Positions 6,335 through 14,393 of a DNA stretch of 16,862 nucleotides are shown here, piece by piece. Source of the DNA: an uncultured Methanomassiliicoccales archaeon (GTDB lineage: Archaea; Thermoplasmatota; Thermoplasmata; Methanomassiliicoccales; Methanomethylophilaceae). The position numbers and the translations under genes were made by a program. The stretch spans positions 1-16,862 of the forward strand of contig CAKQHC010000023.1 in assembly GCA_934234005.1 (NCBI GenBank), written 5' to 3'. The notes beneath the pieces were generated by a model, which searched no databases, was not told the DNA's origin, and was given only the letters and a program-made list of their open reading frames with translations. Position 1 is the stretch's first letter; each line of letters opens with the position of its first letter.

Positions 6335-7748
6335 CCTTGTCAGAATGCACAAAGATTTGGAATCGGCGGCAGATACCGTAAAATCCGCCAAAGACATCCT
6401 CATAATATCGCACATCGACGCCGACGGCATAACCGCGGGATCCATAGCAGACATGACTGTAGAAAGACTCGGTATACCGCATACGGTACGTTTTGAAAAA
6501 AAGATAACCGAAGACGTAATAAAAGCGGTAAACGAATCCAAAGAAGACGTTGTCTGGATATGCGATTTGGGAAGCGGATATCTGTCTCAGTTCGACAGGC
6601 CCGGGATCGTAATAACGGATCATCATGCCAAAGATCCGAACAAACGCAGAAAAACATGCAGAAAACAAACCACGCTGGATTTGTTTGGAACCTCCGACAT
6701 ACACCACATAAACCCGCATGAATACGGGATGGACGGATCTTACGAAACGTGCGGTGCCGGAATGACCTATCTTCTTTCCAAGACAATAAACCGCGATAAT
6801 ACTGATTTGGCATATTTGGCCGTGGTAGGAGCCATAGGCGATTTTCAGGATTCCAACGAATCCAAATTGGTCAGCATGAACCGCATCATAATGCAGGATG
6901 CCATCGACCGCGGAGACATGAAGGTCGAAACCGATCTCCGCCTGTTCGGCAGCGATACCAGACCGCTTGTCCAATTTCTCCAATACTGCAACGAACCTCA
7001 TATCGACGGACTGTCCGATTCCCCGCGCGGATGCATGGAATTCCTTGACAGGTGCAAAATACCGCTTAAAGACGGCAACAGATGGAGAGTATGGAACGAT
7101 CTTGACGGCAACGAAAAGAAACGCGCGACGGACGGCATACTGCAAAGAGTAAAACAGCAGGACATACCGAAAGTATACGGCGAAATGTACCGCTTCCCGA
7201 AAATGGACAGATCCTCAGGCCTCGGAGACGCCAAGGAATTTGCTACAGTCCTAAACTCGTGCGGACGCTACGATGATGCGGAAACCGGCTTAAGAATCTG
7301 CCACGGCGACCCGGATGCGTTAAAAGATGCCGAAAAAAACCGTTCGGACCATAGAAAATATATTTCCGTGGCATTGAACTACATAAAAGAAAACCATCTG
7401 TTGCGCGAAAGACGCTTCATACAATATTTTGATGCGGGATCCGAAATACGGGAAACCGTAGTGGGCATCGTTGCGGGCATGATAATGAACTCTCCCGAAG
7501 GTTCTTCCAGAAATCTGCCCATGGTCGCATTCGTTGACAGCGACGACGGGGTGAAAGTATCTGCAAGAGCCAACCGCGACCTTGTAGACAGAGGATTGGA
7601 TCTGTCGTCCGTAATGAGAACCGCATCGGAAATAGTAGGCGGATTCGGCGGCGGGCACTCTGTTGCGGCCGGAGCCACGATACCTGCAGATCAGAAAGAA
7701 CGTTTTCTAGACATAGTGGAAGATTTGGTTTCGGCACAGATAGAATGA
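6315..7748 (+). CDS. RecJ-like single-stranded DNA exonuclease (DHH/DHHA1)
   Basis: A 477-residue archaeal DHH-family nuclease, related to RecJ and to the GINS-associated nuclease GAN. Motifs: HIDADG (33-38), D84 in WICDLGSG, TDHH (101-104), and VVGAIGDFQDS near 157-167. The C-terminal DHHA1 motif GGFGGGHSVAAG starts near residue 442. The family degrades single-stranded DNA or RNA and, in some archaea, binds the CMG replicative helicase. Whether this copy is GAN or a second RecJ paralogue is not decidable here. The start at 6315 overlaps the upstream exonuclease gene; GGTGA lies about 7 nt upstream. An ATG at 6345 is an alternative. A terminator hairpin follows the TGA stop directly. Confidence 0.9.
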   Translation: MPVSDGDLVRMHKDLESAADTVKSAKDILIISHIDADGITAGSIADMTVERLGIPHTVRFEKKITEDVIKAVNESKEDVVWICDLGSGYLSQFDRPGIVITDHHAKDPNKRRKTCRKQTTLDLFGTSDIHHINPHEYGMDGSYETCGAGMTYLLSKTINRDNTDLAYLAVVGAIGDFQDSNESKLVSMNRIIMQDAIDRGDMKVETDLRLFGSDTRPLVQFLQYCNEPHIDGLSDSPRGCMEFLDRCKIPLKDGNRWRVWNDLDGNEKKRATDGILQRVKQQDIPKVYGEMYRFPKMDRSSGLGDAKEFATVLNSCGRYDDAETGLRICHGDPDALKDAEKNRSDHRKYISVALNYIKENHLLRERRFIQYFDAGSEIRETVVGIVAGMIMNSPEGSSRNLPMVAFVDSDDGVKVSARANRDLVDRGLDLSSVMRTASEIVGGFGGGHSVAAGATIPADQKERFLDIVEDLVSAQIE

Positions 7749-7749
7749 A

Positions 7750-7765
7750 GGTCCCCGAAGGGACC
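7750..7765. terminator. Bidirectional hairpin between recJ-like gene and argF
   Basis: GGTCCC, a CGAA tetraloop, then GGGACC: a perfect 6-bp stem filling most of the 28-nt gap between two converging genes. GTTTGT follows on the plus strand. It probably ends both transcripts. Confidence 0.65.
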
Positions 7766-7776
7766 GTTTGTAAAAT

Positions 7777-8697
7777 TCAGTCCTTCATTAATGTGTAAAG
7801 AACCGCTTTTTGGGCATGGAGTCTGTTTTCGGCCTGATCGAAAACAACACTCTGGGGGCCTTCCATAACCTCTGTCGTGATTTCCTGTCCCTTGTGGGCC
7901 GGCAGGCAGTGCATCACAATGCAGGTAGGCTTGGCAATCTTAAGAAGATCGTTGTTTATCTGGTATGCCTGGAACAGCTTTATCGCATCCTCTTCGGAAG
8001 TTGTATCGCCCATGGAAATCCATGTGTCCGTATAGAGAACATCTGCATCGACGCATGCCTTATCGGGTTCGTGCGACGCTATAATCTTGGATCCGTTCTC
8101 TTCCGCAATTTTGGAAGCTTTCCACATTATTTCGGCATTCGGCATCCTGACGGCGGGACAGCATGCAACCATGTCTATTCCCATGATGGCACAGGCATAG
8201 AGAAGAGAATTGCAGACGTTGTTTCCGTCTCCGAGATACACGAGTTTCTTTCCGCGGAATCCACCGAGTTTTTCTTTGATGGTTACCATGTCTGCCAATG
8301 CCTGACAAGGGTGTTCGAGATTGTCCAAACCGCTGATTACGGGGCATGTGGCATATTCTCCGAATTTATCCATCATCTTGTAATCGTATGCTCTGTACAT
8401 GATTCCGTGAACAAAACGGCTCATTACGCGTGCGGTATCTTCCACGGTCTCGCTGTGAACTCCCATCTGCATCTTGGATTCGTCGATGTAGAGTGCGTGT
8501 CCGCCGAGTTCCGTGATAGCCACATCGAACGAAATTCTCGTTCTGGTGCTGGGTTTCTCGAAAATCATCGCCAGCGTTTTTCCTTTGAGAGGATCGTTGT
8601 GGTGACCGCGCTCTGCTTTCAGTTTGATAGCGAGATCGACCATGTCAGCCCATTTGTCCTGCATGTCGATAACTGAGATCAGGTCTCTCTTTGCCAT
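7777..8697 (-). CDS. argF: Ornithine carbamoyltransferase
   Basis: Anabolic ornithine carbamoyltransferase, 306 residues, making citrulline from ornithine and carbamoyl phosphate in arginine synthesis. The carbamoyl-phosphate loop is STRTR at 50-54 within EKPSTRTRISFD. DNLEHPCQALADM follows mid-protein, and the ornithine-side motif MHCLPAHKGQEIT is near the C-terminus, separating it from the aspartate enzyme. Length is normal. It stands alone, converging on the RecJ-like gene, with a TATA-like sequence only about 23 nt before the ATG and no Shine-Dalgarno, so the mRNA is probably leaderless. No other arginine genes are in the window. The stop is TGA. Confidence 0.95.
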   Translation of the reverse strand: MAKRDLISVIDMQDKWADMVDLAIKLKAERGHHNDPLKGKTLAMIFEKPSTRTRISFDVAITELGGHALYIDESKMQMGVHSETVEDTARVMSRFVHGIMYRAYDYKMMDKFGEYATCPVISGLDNLEHPCQALADMVTIKEKLGGFRGKKLVYLGDGNNVCNSLLYACAIMGIDMVACCPAVRMPNAEIMWKASKIAEENGSKIIASHEPDKACVDADVLYTDTWISMGDTTSEEDAIKLFQAYQINNDLLKIAKPTCIVMHCLPAHKGQEITTEVMEGPQSVVFDQAENRLHAQKAVLYTLMKD

Positions 8698-8713
8698 AAA
8701 GGGGCATCGGTTG

Positions 8714-8727
8714 AATATATTATAACA
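8714..8727 (-). promoter_or_regulatory. Probable TATA box of argF
   Basis: The minus strand reads GTTATAATATATTC, centred near 8720, about 23 nt before the argF ATG. The spacing predicts a leaderless transcript. Confidence 0.5.
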
Positions 8728-8841
8728 CTATTGCGAATTAATAGACAATAATCCGCCCATATGTCGTTTTATGGTATTGATGTCTGATATTATTCAAACG
8801 AATGACGATTGTGACTGAGTCAAATAATCGGAAATCAACCC

Positions 8842-8853
8842 AAAGATTTATCT
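8842..8853 (+). promoter_or_regulatory. Probable TATA box of tRNA-His
   Basis: AAAGATTTATCT ends about 31 nt before the mature tRNA start, the usual archaeal box A spacing with a short 5' leader. Confidence 0.45.
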
Positions 8854-8884
8854 AAGGGCGTTTAATAGTCCGACTTACATCATG

Positions 8885-8958
8885 GCCGGGATAGGGTAGC
8901 TTGGTTATCCTAGGGGACTGTGGATCCCTTGACTCGGGTTCAAATCTCGGTCCCGGCC
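8885..8958 (+). tRNA. tRNA-His (anticodon GTG)
   Basis: A full cloverleaf can be drawn. The acceptor GCCGGGA (8885-8891) pairs with TCCCGGC (8951-8957). The anticodon stem GGGGA/TCCCT (8913-8917, 8925-8929) holds the loop CTGTGGA with GTG at 8920-8922. The T arm is TCGGG-TTCAAAT-CTCGG (8934-8950). The base before the acceptor is G (8884) and the discriminator is C (8958), so the G-1:C73 pair that marks tRNA-His is encoded. CCA is not encoded (CCT follows). No intron is seen. Confidence 0.95.
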
Positions 8959-8970
8959 CCTACTTCTCAA

Positions 8971-9322
8971 TTATACGTTATCATTGACTGTTGCCGTTCT
9001 GAGTACTTCCCCATAATCTTCCGCGATGTTCTTTCCGTCGAATATTACGTCGCCGGCGGAATCCTCTGATGCTATCGGTTCGGCAACTCTGCCCAAATTA
9101 TCCGCTGCATTATCCAATACCCGTAAACATCAATCTGCTTCTTGGACAGTTTACTCCGTAGGATGAGGATTTTGCCGCCTGCGGTACAGTATCGTCGACT
9201 TCTTCCGCATCGTTGCCGTCCGATGGCAAAACCGTTTTCGATTTTTCCCCGGACTGTCGAATTTCTATTTGTTGTATTGATGTACGCAGGCAACATGAAC
9301 GTATCTCGGAAAATACAAACAT
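8971..9322 (-). pseudogene. Decayed or frameshifted gene of unknown function behind tRNA-His
   Basis: Three minus-strand frames carry consecutive coding-like pieces. Piece one, from the ATG at 9322, contains KTVLPSDGNDAEEVDDTVPQ and ends SSSYGV near 9152. Piece two, KLSKKQIDVYG (9152-9121), is one frame over. Piece three, VLDNAADNLGRVAEPIASED to TATVNDNV and a TAA at 8971-8973, is in the third frame. Each junction needs just one added base, and both sit in short runs (GTAAACTG read as GTAAAACTG; TACGGGTATT read as TACGGGGTATT). Repaired, it would encode about 117 acidic residues. I do not recognise the family. It could be a true pseudogene or an intact gene with sequencing errors. It ends 12 nt from the tRNA. 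The rest of the 448-nt gap before rtcB holds nothing else I can support. Confidence 0.5.
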
Positions 9323-9394
9323 ATTTCCGGCAGCCGTACTCAAATGTGAAATTTCCCTGATAACCGTTAATACCCATGGTTGCATCGGAGCATT

Positions 9395-9400
9395 GAAGGA
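9395..9400 (+). promoter_or_regulatory. Shine-Dalgarno site of rtcB
   Basis: GAAGGA lies 6 nt before the ATG at 9407. It supports that start rather than an in-frame ATG at 9380. Confidence 0.55.
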
Positions 9401-9406
9401 ATTACG

Positions 9407-10858
9407 ATGCCGTGGGAAGGAAATCTGAAAAGAATCGATGATAACAGATGGGAGATACCCATGGATGAAAAAGCAGGCATGCGTACCAACGCGGTAATCT
9501 ATGCCAACGAATCCATGATACGCCAGGTATGTTCCGACAATGCACCGCAGCAGGCAGCCAACGTAGCCTGTCTTCCCGGGATCGTAGGCAGTTCTATGGC
9601 AATGCCCGACATACACTGGGGTTACGGATTTCCCATCGGAGGGGTCGCAGCCGTAGACAGCAACGACGGATCGATATCTCCGGGAGGAATCGGATTCGAT
9701 ATAAACTGCGGAGTGCGTCTGATTAAAACCGACCTTACCCTGGATGATCTGGGCGACAGAAAGAACGCACTAGTAGACGAACTGTACAAAAACGTCCCGT
9801 CGGGCCTCGGTTCCAAAGGTTTGACCAGGGTAGGATACAAAGAACTTGACGATATTCTGACGTACGGTTCGGAATGGGCCGTCGAAAACGGATACGGGTG
9901 GGAAGACGATCTCGCCGTTACCGAAGAAGGCGGACACATGCTTGATGCGGACATCACCGCAGTCAGCGACAAAGCCCGCAAAAGAGGACTGCCCCAATTG
10001 GGCTCCCTGGGATCGGGAAACCATTTCCTGGAACTCGATCTTGTAGAGAACGTGTTCGACGAGAGAACGGCAAAAGTCTACGGTCTGAAAGAAGGAACCA
10101 TAACCGCCACCGTACACTGCGGATCACGCGGATGCGGACATCAGATTGCTACCGATTACCTGCAGGAAATGGAACGTTACATCAAACAAAATTCGGTGAA
10201 TCTTCCGGACAGACAACTGGCCTGCGCACCGCTGAATTCCAAACTCGGAGACGATTACTACAAAGCGATGTGCTGCGGCGCCAACTATGCCTGGGCCAAC
10301 AGACAGATGATAACCCATTGGGTCCGCGAATCGTTCGAAAAGATACTCGGAGACTCCGCAGAGAGCATGGGCATGAAAGTCGTATACGATGTTGCGCACA
10401 ATATAGCCAAAAAAGAACGCCACGACATCGACCGCCATCACGAAGACGTTCTTGTCCACAGGAAAGGGGCAACGCGTGCATTCGCCCCCGGCCGTTCCGA
10501 AATTACCATGCGTTACAGAGACGCGGGCCAACCCGTAATCATACCGGGAGACATGAGCGTGGGAACATATGTCCTCGCCGGACGCAAAGGTTCGATGGAA
10601 CAGACATTCGGATCGTCGTGCCACGGAGCCGGAAGAAAACTTTCGAGAAAAGCGGCAATCGACAGCCTGACCGAGGAAGGAGTAAAGAAGGAGATGACCG
10701 ACAGAAACATCTATCTCAGAAACGGCTCCGCCGAAGGCATATTGGAAGAAGCTCCCGAAGCATACAAGGATGTTGACGAAGTCATAAAAGTCGTATGCGA
10801 TGCTGGACTTACCGCAAAGGTTGCCAAACTTACTCCCATAGGAGTTATTAAAGGCTGA
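9407..10858 (+). CDS. rtcB: tRNA-splicing ligase RtcB
   Basis: RtcB, the GTP- and metal-dependent RNA ligase that joins 2',3'-cyclic-phosphate and 5'-OH ends, mainly of split tRNA exons in archaea. It has 483 residues, the usual archaeal length. Visible motifs: metal-binding C101 in GGIGFDINCGVRL, GSLGSGNHFLELD, TVHCGSRGCGHQIA, VYDVAHNIAKKE, HRKGATRAFAPGR, VIIPGDMSVGTYVLAG and SSCHGAGRKLSR. H406 in the last aligns with the histidine that is guanylylated in Pyrococcus RtcB. There is no intein and no archease gene nearby. The gene stands alone, reads away from tRNA-His, and ends at a strong hairpin shared with the convergent PUA gene. The stop is TGA. Confidence 0.97.
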   Translation: MPWEGNLKRIDDNRWEIPMDEKAGMRTNAVIYANESMIRQVCSDNAPQQAANVACLPGIVGSSMAMPDIHWGYGFPIGGVAAVDSNDGSISPGGIGFDINCGVRLIKTDLTLDDLGDRKNALVDELYKNVPSGLGSKGLTRVGYKELDDILTYGSEWAVENGYGWEDDLAVTEEGGHMLDADITAVSDKARKRGLPQLGSLGSGNHFLELDLVENVFDERTAKVYGLKEGTITATVHCGSRGCGHQIATDYLQEMERYIKQNSVNLPDRQLACAPLNSKLGDDYYKAMCCGANYAWANRQMITHWVRESFEKILGDSAESMGMKVVYDVAHNIAKKERHDIDRHHEDVLVHRKGATRAFAPGRSEITMRYRDAGQPVIIPGDMSVGTYVLAGRKGSMEQTFGSSCHGAGRKLSRKAAIDSLTEEGVKKEMTDRNIYLRNGSAEGILEEAPEAYKDVDEVIKVVCDAGLTAKVAKLTPIGVIKG

Positions 10859-10912
10859 TTGAAAAACTCCCGAATCGCCGAAACCTAAATTATATCTTAA
10901 AAAAAGGTTGCC

Positions 10913-10947
10913 GGAACCTGTCCGCCCGGGTAACGACGGACAGTTCC
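10913..10947. terminator. Long hairpin between convergent rtcB and PUA genes
   Basis: GGAA-c-CTGTCCG (10913-10924) pairs with CGGACAG-TTCC (10937-10947): eleven base pairs with one bulged C and a 12-nt loop. It is well placed to end both converging transcripts. Confidence 0.6.
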
Positions 10948-10959
10948 CGCAAACCGAAA

Positions 10960-11451
10960 TCATTCTCCGGTTTTCCAGAGCTTGTCTCCGACGTAATGAA
11001 GAGACTTTATTGCCTTACCGGGCTGTTTGGATGCCAAATCGGATCCGGAACGCAACGATATCCCTATAGCCAAAGGTCTGAGATTCTTGGCGTCGCGTAT
11101 CCATACCATGTCCCCTTCGGCAATCTCCGGATCCGCATCCGTTATGCCGGGGCCCATTACATCCGCACCGTTGACAACGTACGGAACCGCTCCCATATCC
11201 ACAGTCACATATTTTTTGGACGGAGCGTATTCCAGAATTCCGCGTACCGTCAAAAAAGGCACACCGTCCTTGGATATTCCGAGAATATCATTACCGACGA
11301 ATATCAGATTGAAATCCGAACTCTCCGCCATATCGACAGCATCGTTCTCGCTGAACACGGGTACGCCCAATGTCTCTTCCAACTGAGTTGCCAAGGCTTT
11401 GATTTCCTTGGATCTCATTCTCTTCCTTTTACGAATCATGATGTCTGCCAT
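10960..11451 (-). CDS. PUA-domain RNA-binding protein (MCT-1/Tma20-like)
   Basis: A 163-residue protein matching the universal archaeal PUA-domain family. A basic N-terminus (IRKRKRMRSKEIKALATQLE) leads into a pre-PUA region (residues about 20-80, with NLIFVGNDILGISKDGVPFL) and a C-terminal PUA domain (about 80-155, with VTVDMGAVPYVVNGADVMGP, then GITDADPEI and IAEGDMVWIRD). Eukaryotic relatives MCT-1 and Tma20 act in translation re-initiation and ribosome recycling; a similar role here is inference. The start at 11451 has no Shine-Dalgarno, but a TATA-like TGATATTCGG lies 25 nt upstream, so the mRNA may be leaderless; an in-frame ATG at 11439 is an alternative. The stop is TGA. Confidence 0.87.
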   Translation of the reverse strand: MADIMIRKRKRMRSKEIKALATQLEETLGVPVFSENDAVDMAESSDFNLIFVGNDILGISKDGVPFLTVRGILEYAPSKKYVTVDMGAVPYVVNGADVMGPGITDADPEIAEGDMVWIRDAKNLRPLAIGISLRSGSDLASKQPGKAIKSLHYVGDKLWKTGE

Positions 11452-11470
11452 AAAAAATCGTAATGCGCTC

Positions 11471-11480
11471 CCGAATATCA
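11471..11480 (-). promoter_or_regulatory. Possible TATA box of the PUA gene
   Basis: The minus strand TGATATTCGG is centred about 25 nt before the ATG at 11451, predicting a leaderless transcript. The match to consensus is only fair. Confidence 0.35.
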
Positions 11481-11571
11481 GTATTGCTATCGAACAGAAG
11501 TCTGCATAAATCGGATGATGCCGATATTATCTGTCAACGATTCGGATTTCTTATAATTCGCATCGATATCT

Positions 11572-11580
11572 GAATATATA
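11572..11580 (+). promoter_or_regulatory. Possible TATA box of the DUF368 gene
   Basis: GAATATATA is centred about 20 nt before the ATG at 11596. A second AT-rich element, TTATAATTC near 11551-11559, would give a short leader instead. Either way the leader is very short or absent. Confidence 0.4.
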
Positions 11581-11595
11581 CGGACAAAATCAAAC

Positions 11596-12459
11596 ATGAC
11601 AATGACATTGAAATCGGTAAAGGACCTCATCGTCGGAGCTCTTGTGGGAATTGTGTCTATGCTTCCCGGAGCCAGCGGTGCAACCGTCGCTGTCATATTC
11701 GGAATTTACGAGAGGCTGATTGCGGATTTGGCTGAAGTAAGGAAAAAGCTTCTGAAAGACCTGAAATTCATAATCCCTCTGGGCATCGGAATCGTATTCG
11801 GTATGTTCGCATGTGCCGTCGGTCTGGATTGGCTTGTCACAAATTGGGAAATCCCTATGCTGTTCTTCTTCGCGGCATTGATTTTTATCCAGATTCCGGA
11901 CATCGTGAAACTGGGCAGCGACGGCCGGCAGCCCACACGCAACAACGCTGTTGCATTCGTCATCGGATTCATCGTAATGTTTGTATTCTTCTTCATCGGA
12001 CAGATGAACGGATCCGATGTTTCCGAAGACAACAATTCCGCAATACTGATGTTTTGCGCCGGACTTATCCTGGCAATTTCGAAACTTGCTCCCGGGATCA
12101 GCGGTTCAACCGTATTGCTGGCGTTGGGATTGTTCAACCCGTTTATGAAAGCAGTCAAGAATCTTGATATGACATATCTTATCCCGATAGGTCTCGGACT
12201 TATCATAGGTATATTCGGATTTGCGAAGATTGTAGACCGTTGTATGAGAGACTGCAGAAAATCCACATATTCCGCCATATTGGGCCTGACTTTCGGTTCC
12301 GTCGTCACCGTATGCCTGGAGGGAATTCTTGGTGCGACATCCGGCGACATTGTCGGAATCGTAATTGCAATAGCGGCAGGACTCGCCATAGGTTACGCAC
12401 TCAGCAAGATTGCCGCAGCATATGCAGACGAGACAATATCCGAAACTCCTTCAAATTGA
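11596..12459 (+). CDS. DUF368/PopT-like polyprenyl-phosphate translocase family membrane protein
   Basis: A 287-residue polytopic membrane protein of the DUF368 family. Two family-defining repeats are visible: MLPGASGATVAVIFGIYERL (22-41) and a second copy, LAPGISGSTVLLALGLFNP, in the second half, consistent with an inverted-repeat transporter. About eight hydrophobic segments can be seen, including FIIPLGIGIVFGMFACAVG, AFVIGFIVMFVFFFIGQM, YLIPIGLGLIIGIFGF and VGIVIAIAAGLAIGYAL. Bacterial DUF368 proteins (PopT) have been shown to return undecaprenyl phosphate across the membrane. In this archaeon the likely cargo is dolichol-type phosphate from N-glycosylation, which is inference. The gene stands alone, diverges from the PUA gene and is followed by two hairpins. 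The stop is TGA. Confidence 0.88.
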   Translation: MTMTLKSVKDLIVGALVGIVSMLPGASGATVAVIFGIYERLIADLAEVRKKLLKDLKFIIPLGIGIVFGMFACAVGLDWLVTNWEIPMLFFFAALIFIQIPDIVKLGSDGRQPTRNNAVAFVIGFIVMFVFFFIGQMNGSDVSEDNNSAILMFCAGLILAISKLAPGISGSTVLLALGLFNPFMKAVKNLDMTYLIPIGLGLIIGIFGFAKIVDRCMRDCRKSTYSAILGLTFGSVVTVCLEGILGATSGDIVGIVIAIAAGLAIGYALSKIAAAYADETISETPSN

Positions 12460-12572
12460 TTAAAATCGGCAACGGACGGACCGGATGGAAATGGTGGATG
12501 GATGGAAAAGATCCGCCCGTTGTCGGAGACACTCAATGCTTTTGGGATGCACTTGTCTTCAATATCATGATT

Positions 12573-12601
12573 CCCCGCTCCGTATTTAACCCGAAGCGGG
12601 G
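12573..12601. terminator. Hairpin downstream of the DUF368 gene
   Basis: CCCCGCT (12573-12579) pairs with AGCGGGG (12595-12601): perfect 7-bp GC-rich arms around a 15-nt AT-rich loop, in the gap between two converging genes. Confidence 0.55.
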
Positions 12602-12626
12602 GAGATAATCGAAAGTGGTTTTGCAC

Positions 12627-12650
12627 CGTTGAAATACTGGGTATTCAACG
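12627..12650. terminator. Hairpin downstream of arcS
   Basis: CGTTGAAATAC, loop TGG, then GTATTCAACG: ten base pairs with a single bulged A. It lies 28 nt beyond the arcS stop on the minus strand and is also reached by DUF368 transcripts; AAAAATCC follows on the plus strand. Confidence 0.55.
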
Positions 12651-12677
12651 AAAAATCCGAAAATGGGTCCGAAAACC

Positions 12678-14375
12678 TCATTTGGATTTGTGCCTGACTT
12701 TGACTGCAATGCCGCGTTTGAGGTCGGTCATCTCACGTCCGCACATCAAAGCTACACCGACACCTTTTACCTTTCCGTCGCAGACTATGACCGCTTCGTC
12801 GCCTATCCTTATTCCGGGATCGGCACGGTTCACACCGACTGCAAACAGATTTCCTTTCAGTTCGAACGGCTGTACGTCCACGATACAGAAACCGTGGTCT
12901 GCCATGACCTGCGCACCGTCCAATGTCAGGGACAGCATACCTCCTCTTTCGGGCGTCGTCATTCCCAACTGAACCTTATCTGAACGGTTGTCCGGATTTT
13001 CGCGTATGAGCTTCCAATAGGGGAACTTTCCTATTGCATATGTGTTGGCATCCATGAGTACGTCTGCGGCATCCTTTCCGAACTGATATTCCAGAATATT
13101 TCTCAACTGGTTGTTGCGGTCTTCCAGATATCCTGCGGGCTCCATTCCTTTCGTAACTTCTCTGAGAGTCCTGTCCAAATTGGACAAAGATGCGGGTGAC
13201 GTGGTATCATTGTCCACAACAGTGCATATCATATCGGCCAGACCCTCTACGAGTTCGTAATCGTCGCCCAGATGGCAGACAATCTTGTCGTAACCCTGCG
13301 AAATGATGTCTCCGATCATTTCACGGATCATTTTCTTCTCCTCCATCTTCCATTCGCCGGTTACCGGTATGTCATAAGAGTTGGCGGGATACATCGCATC
13401 CAATTCACGCGGAACCGCACCCAACGGAGACGTAACGATTACTTCGTGAACCAAGGTATCGTGCTGTGCCGTGTGGATGGCGGATGCAAACGCCTTATGG
13501 CTCTTGGATATATGATACGGTTTCTTGGCCGAACAGGGCAGAAGAACCAATACGCGTTTATTCGCCGGTTTCCTGTATAATTTCATACGGTCTCTGTAGC
13601 GTTTAAGATCGGGTCTGCGGAGAGCCTGTGTTGTGTTACAGCTGAATCTGCATCCTGTAACGGAACATGTTTCTTCGGCGTAGGCGTAACCCGTCTCGTC
13701 GTACAGCCTGAGGAGAGCCACGTTCGTAGGATATGACGGCGCTCTTTGGTCGGCTAGTTCCCTCAGACGGTCCGCTCCGATGAATATGCGGACTTTCTCG
13801 CATTCGGAAACCGTCGCATCGGTATTTGCGCCGGATTCGTCCTGTCCCGTAACAATCTCCGCTTCCGGAATCAGCCTTATTCCCTTCTTCCCCGCGGCAC
13901 TCGGCAGGGAATCGTCGAACAGATCCACGCCCATATACGACAGAAGAGCGACAGTGGAGGGCTCCCCTATTCCCAACATACACAATATACGGTTGAATCC
14001 GCATGCTTCGCGCAGACGCATAACCGTGTCTACGATTCTGCGGGGATCCTTTCTGAGTTCGAATGCGTTGGGAACCGCCACGAAATCTACGTCTTCTTCG
14101 AATTCCAACGATTCTGGCAGAGGCAGTCTTACAACGGCTACCGTTCCGTATGTGCGTATGTCGGAAGTTTTTCCGGACGATGATGTCTTAAGCAATCCGC
14201 TTTCCAACGGCACGACGGTATCCATGACATGCATCGTCCTGCCCACGCCTGTCCTTTCGATCCAAATGGGCGCGGGGCCCGCAGAGGTTACGACGGACGG
14301 GGTCGTAACCGACATACCGTCCTTCGCATATTCACAAACCCTTCCCCTTTGGGAACGGGAGATGACGTCTAACAT
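12678..14375 (-). CDS. arcS: Archaeosine synthase ArcS (TgtA2), tRNA position 15
   Basis: ArcS, 565 residues, acts on preQ0 inserted at position 15 of tRNA on the way to archaeosine; in recent work it adds lysine, which a radical-SAM partner (RaSEA) then converts. The hallmark PCSAKKPY is at 280-287. Upstream is a degenerate TGT-like domain (about 1-250, beginning MLDVISRSQRGRVCEYA) with a cysteine cluster CSVTGCRFSC (237-246). A C-terminal PUA domain (about 485-565) starts near GMLSLTLDGAQVMADHG and includes NRADPGIRIGDEAVIV. No tgtA or RaSEA gene is in the window. A TATA-like CCTTATATC 28 nt before the ATG predicts a leaderless mRNA, and a large inverted repeat covers the start codon. The stop is TGA. 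Confidence 0.92.
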   Translation of the reverse strand: MLDVISRSQRGRVCEYAKDGMSVTTPSVVTSAGPAPIWIERTGVGRTMHVMDTVVPLESGLLKTSSSGKTSDIRTYGTVAVVRLPLPESLEFEEDVDFVAVPNAFELRKDPRRIVDTVMRLREACGFNRILCMLGIGEPSTVALLSYMGVDLFDDSLPSAAGKKGIRLIPEAEIVTGQDESGANTDATVSECEKVRIFIGADRLRELADQRAPSYPTNVALLRLYDETGYAYAEETCSVTGCRFSCNTTQALRRPDLKRYRDRMKLYRKPANKRVLVLLPCSAKKPYHISKSHKAFASAIHTAQHDTLVHEVIVTSPLGAVPRELDAMYPANSYDIPVTGEWKMEEKKMIREMIGDIISQGYDKIVCHLGDDYELVEGLADMICTVVDNDTTSPASLSNLDRTLREVTKGMEPAGYLEDRNNQLRNILEYQFGKDAADVLMDANTYAIGKFPYWKLIRENPDNRSDKVQLGMTTPERGGMLSLTLDGAQVMADHGFCIVDVQPFELKGNLFAVGVNRADPGIRIGDEAVIVCDGKVKGVGVALMCGREMTDLKRGIAVKVRHKSK

Positions 14376-14393
14376 AACACTGGGTTAGACGTC
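14364..14393. promoter_or_regulatory. 30-bp inverted repeat over the arcS start, beside the arcS/pyrB promoter
   Basis: GACGTCTAAC (14364-14373) and GTTAGACGTC (14384-14393) are perfect 10-bp arms around the 10-nt spacer ATAACACTGG. With two bulges, the arms extend outward through GGGaGAt and TCCCC to 14357-14398. The left arm covers arcS codons 2-4 plus one base of the ATG; the right arm lies just upstream. The predicted arcS transcript start falls inside the spacer. It is probably an operator for a dimeric regulator, or a hairpin at the 5' end of the arcS mRNA. Confidence 0.65.

Noticed and set aside
9142..9360. Plus-strand 72-codon reading frame between tRNA-His and rtcB
   Set aside because: No ribosome site, and the opposite strand shows better coding-like pieces that join into one frame after two one-base repairs.
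8885..9406. tRNA-His as an integrated-element attachment site
   Set aside because: No second copy of the tRNA 3' end was seen in the window and no integrase or other mobile gene is present; only a short gene remnant lies behind the tRNA.
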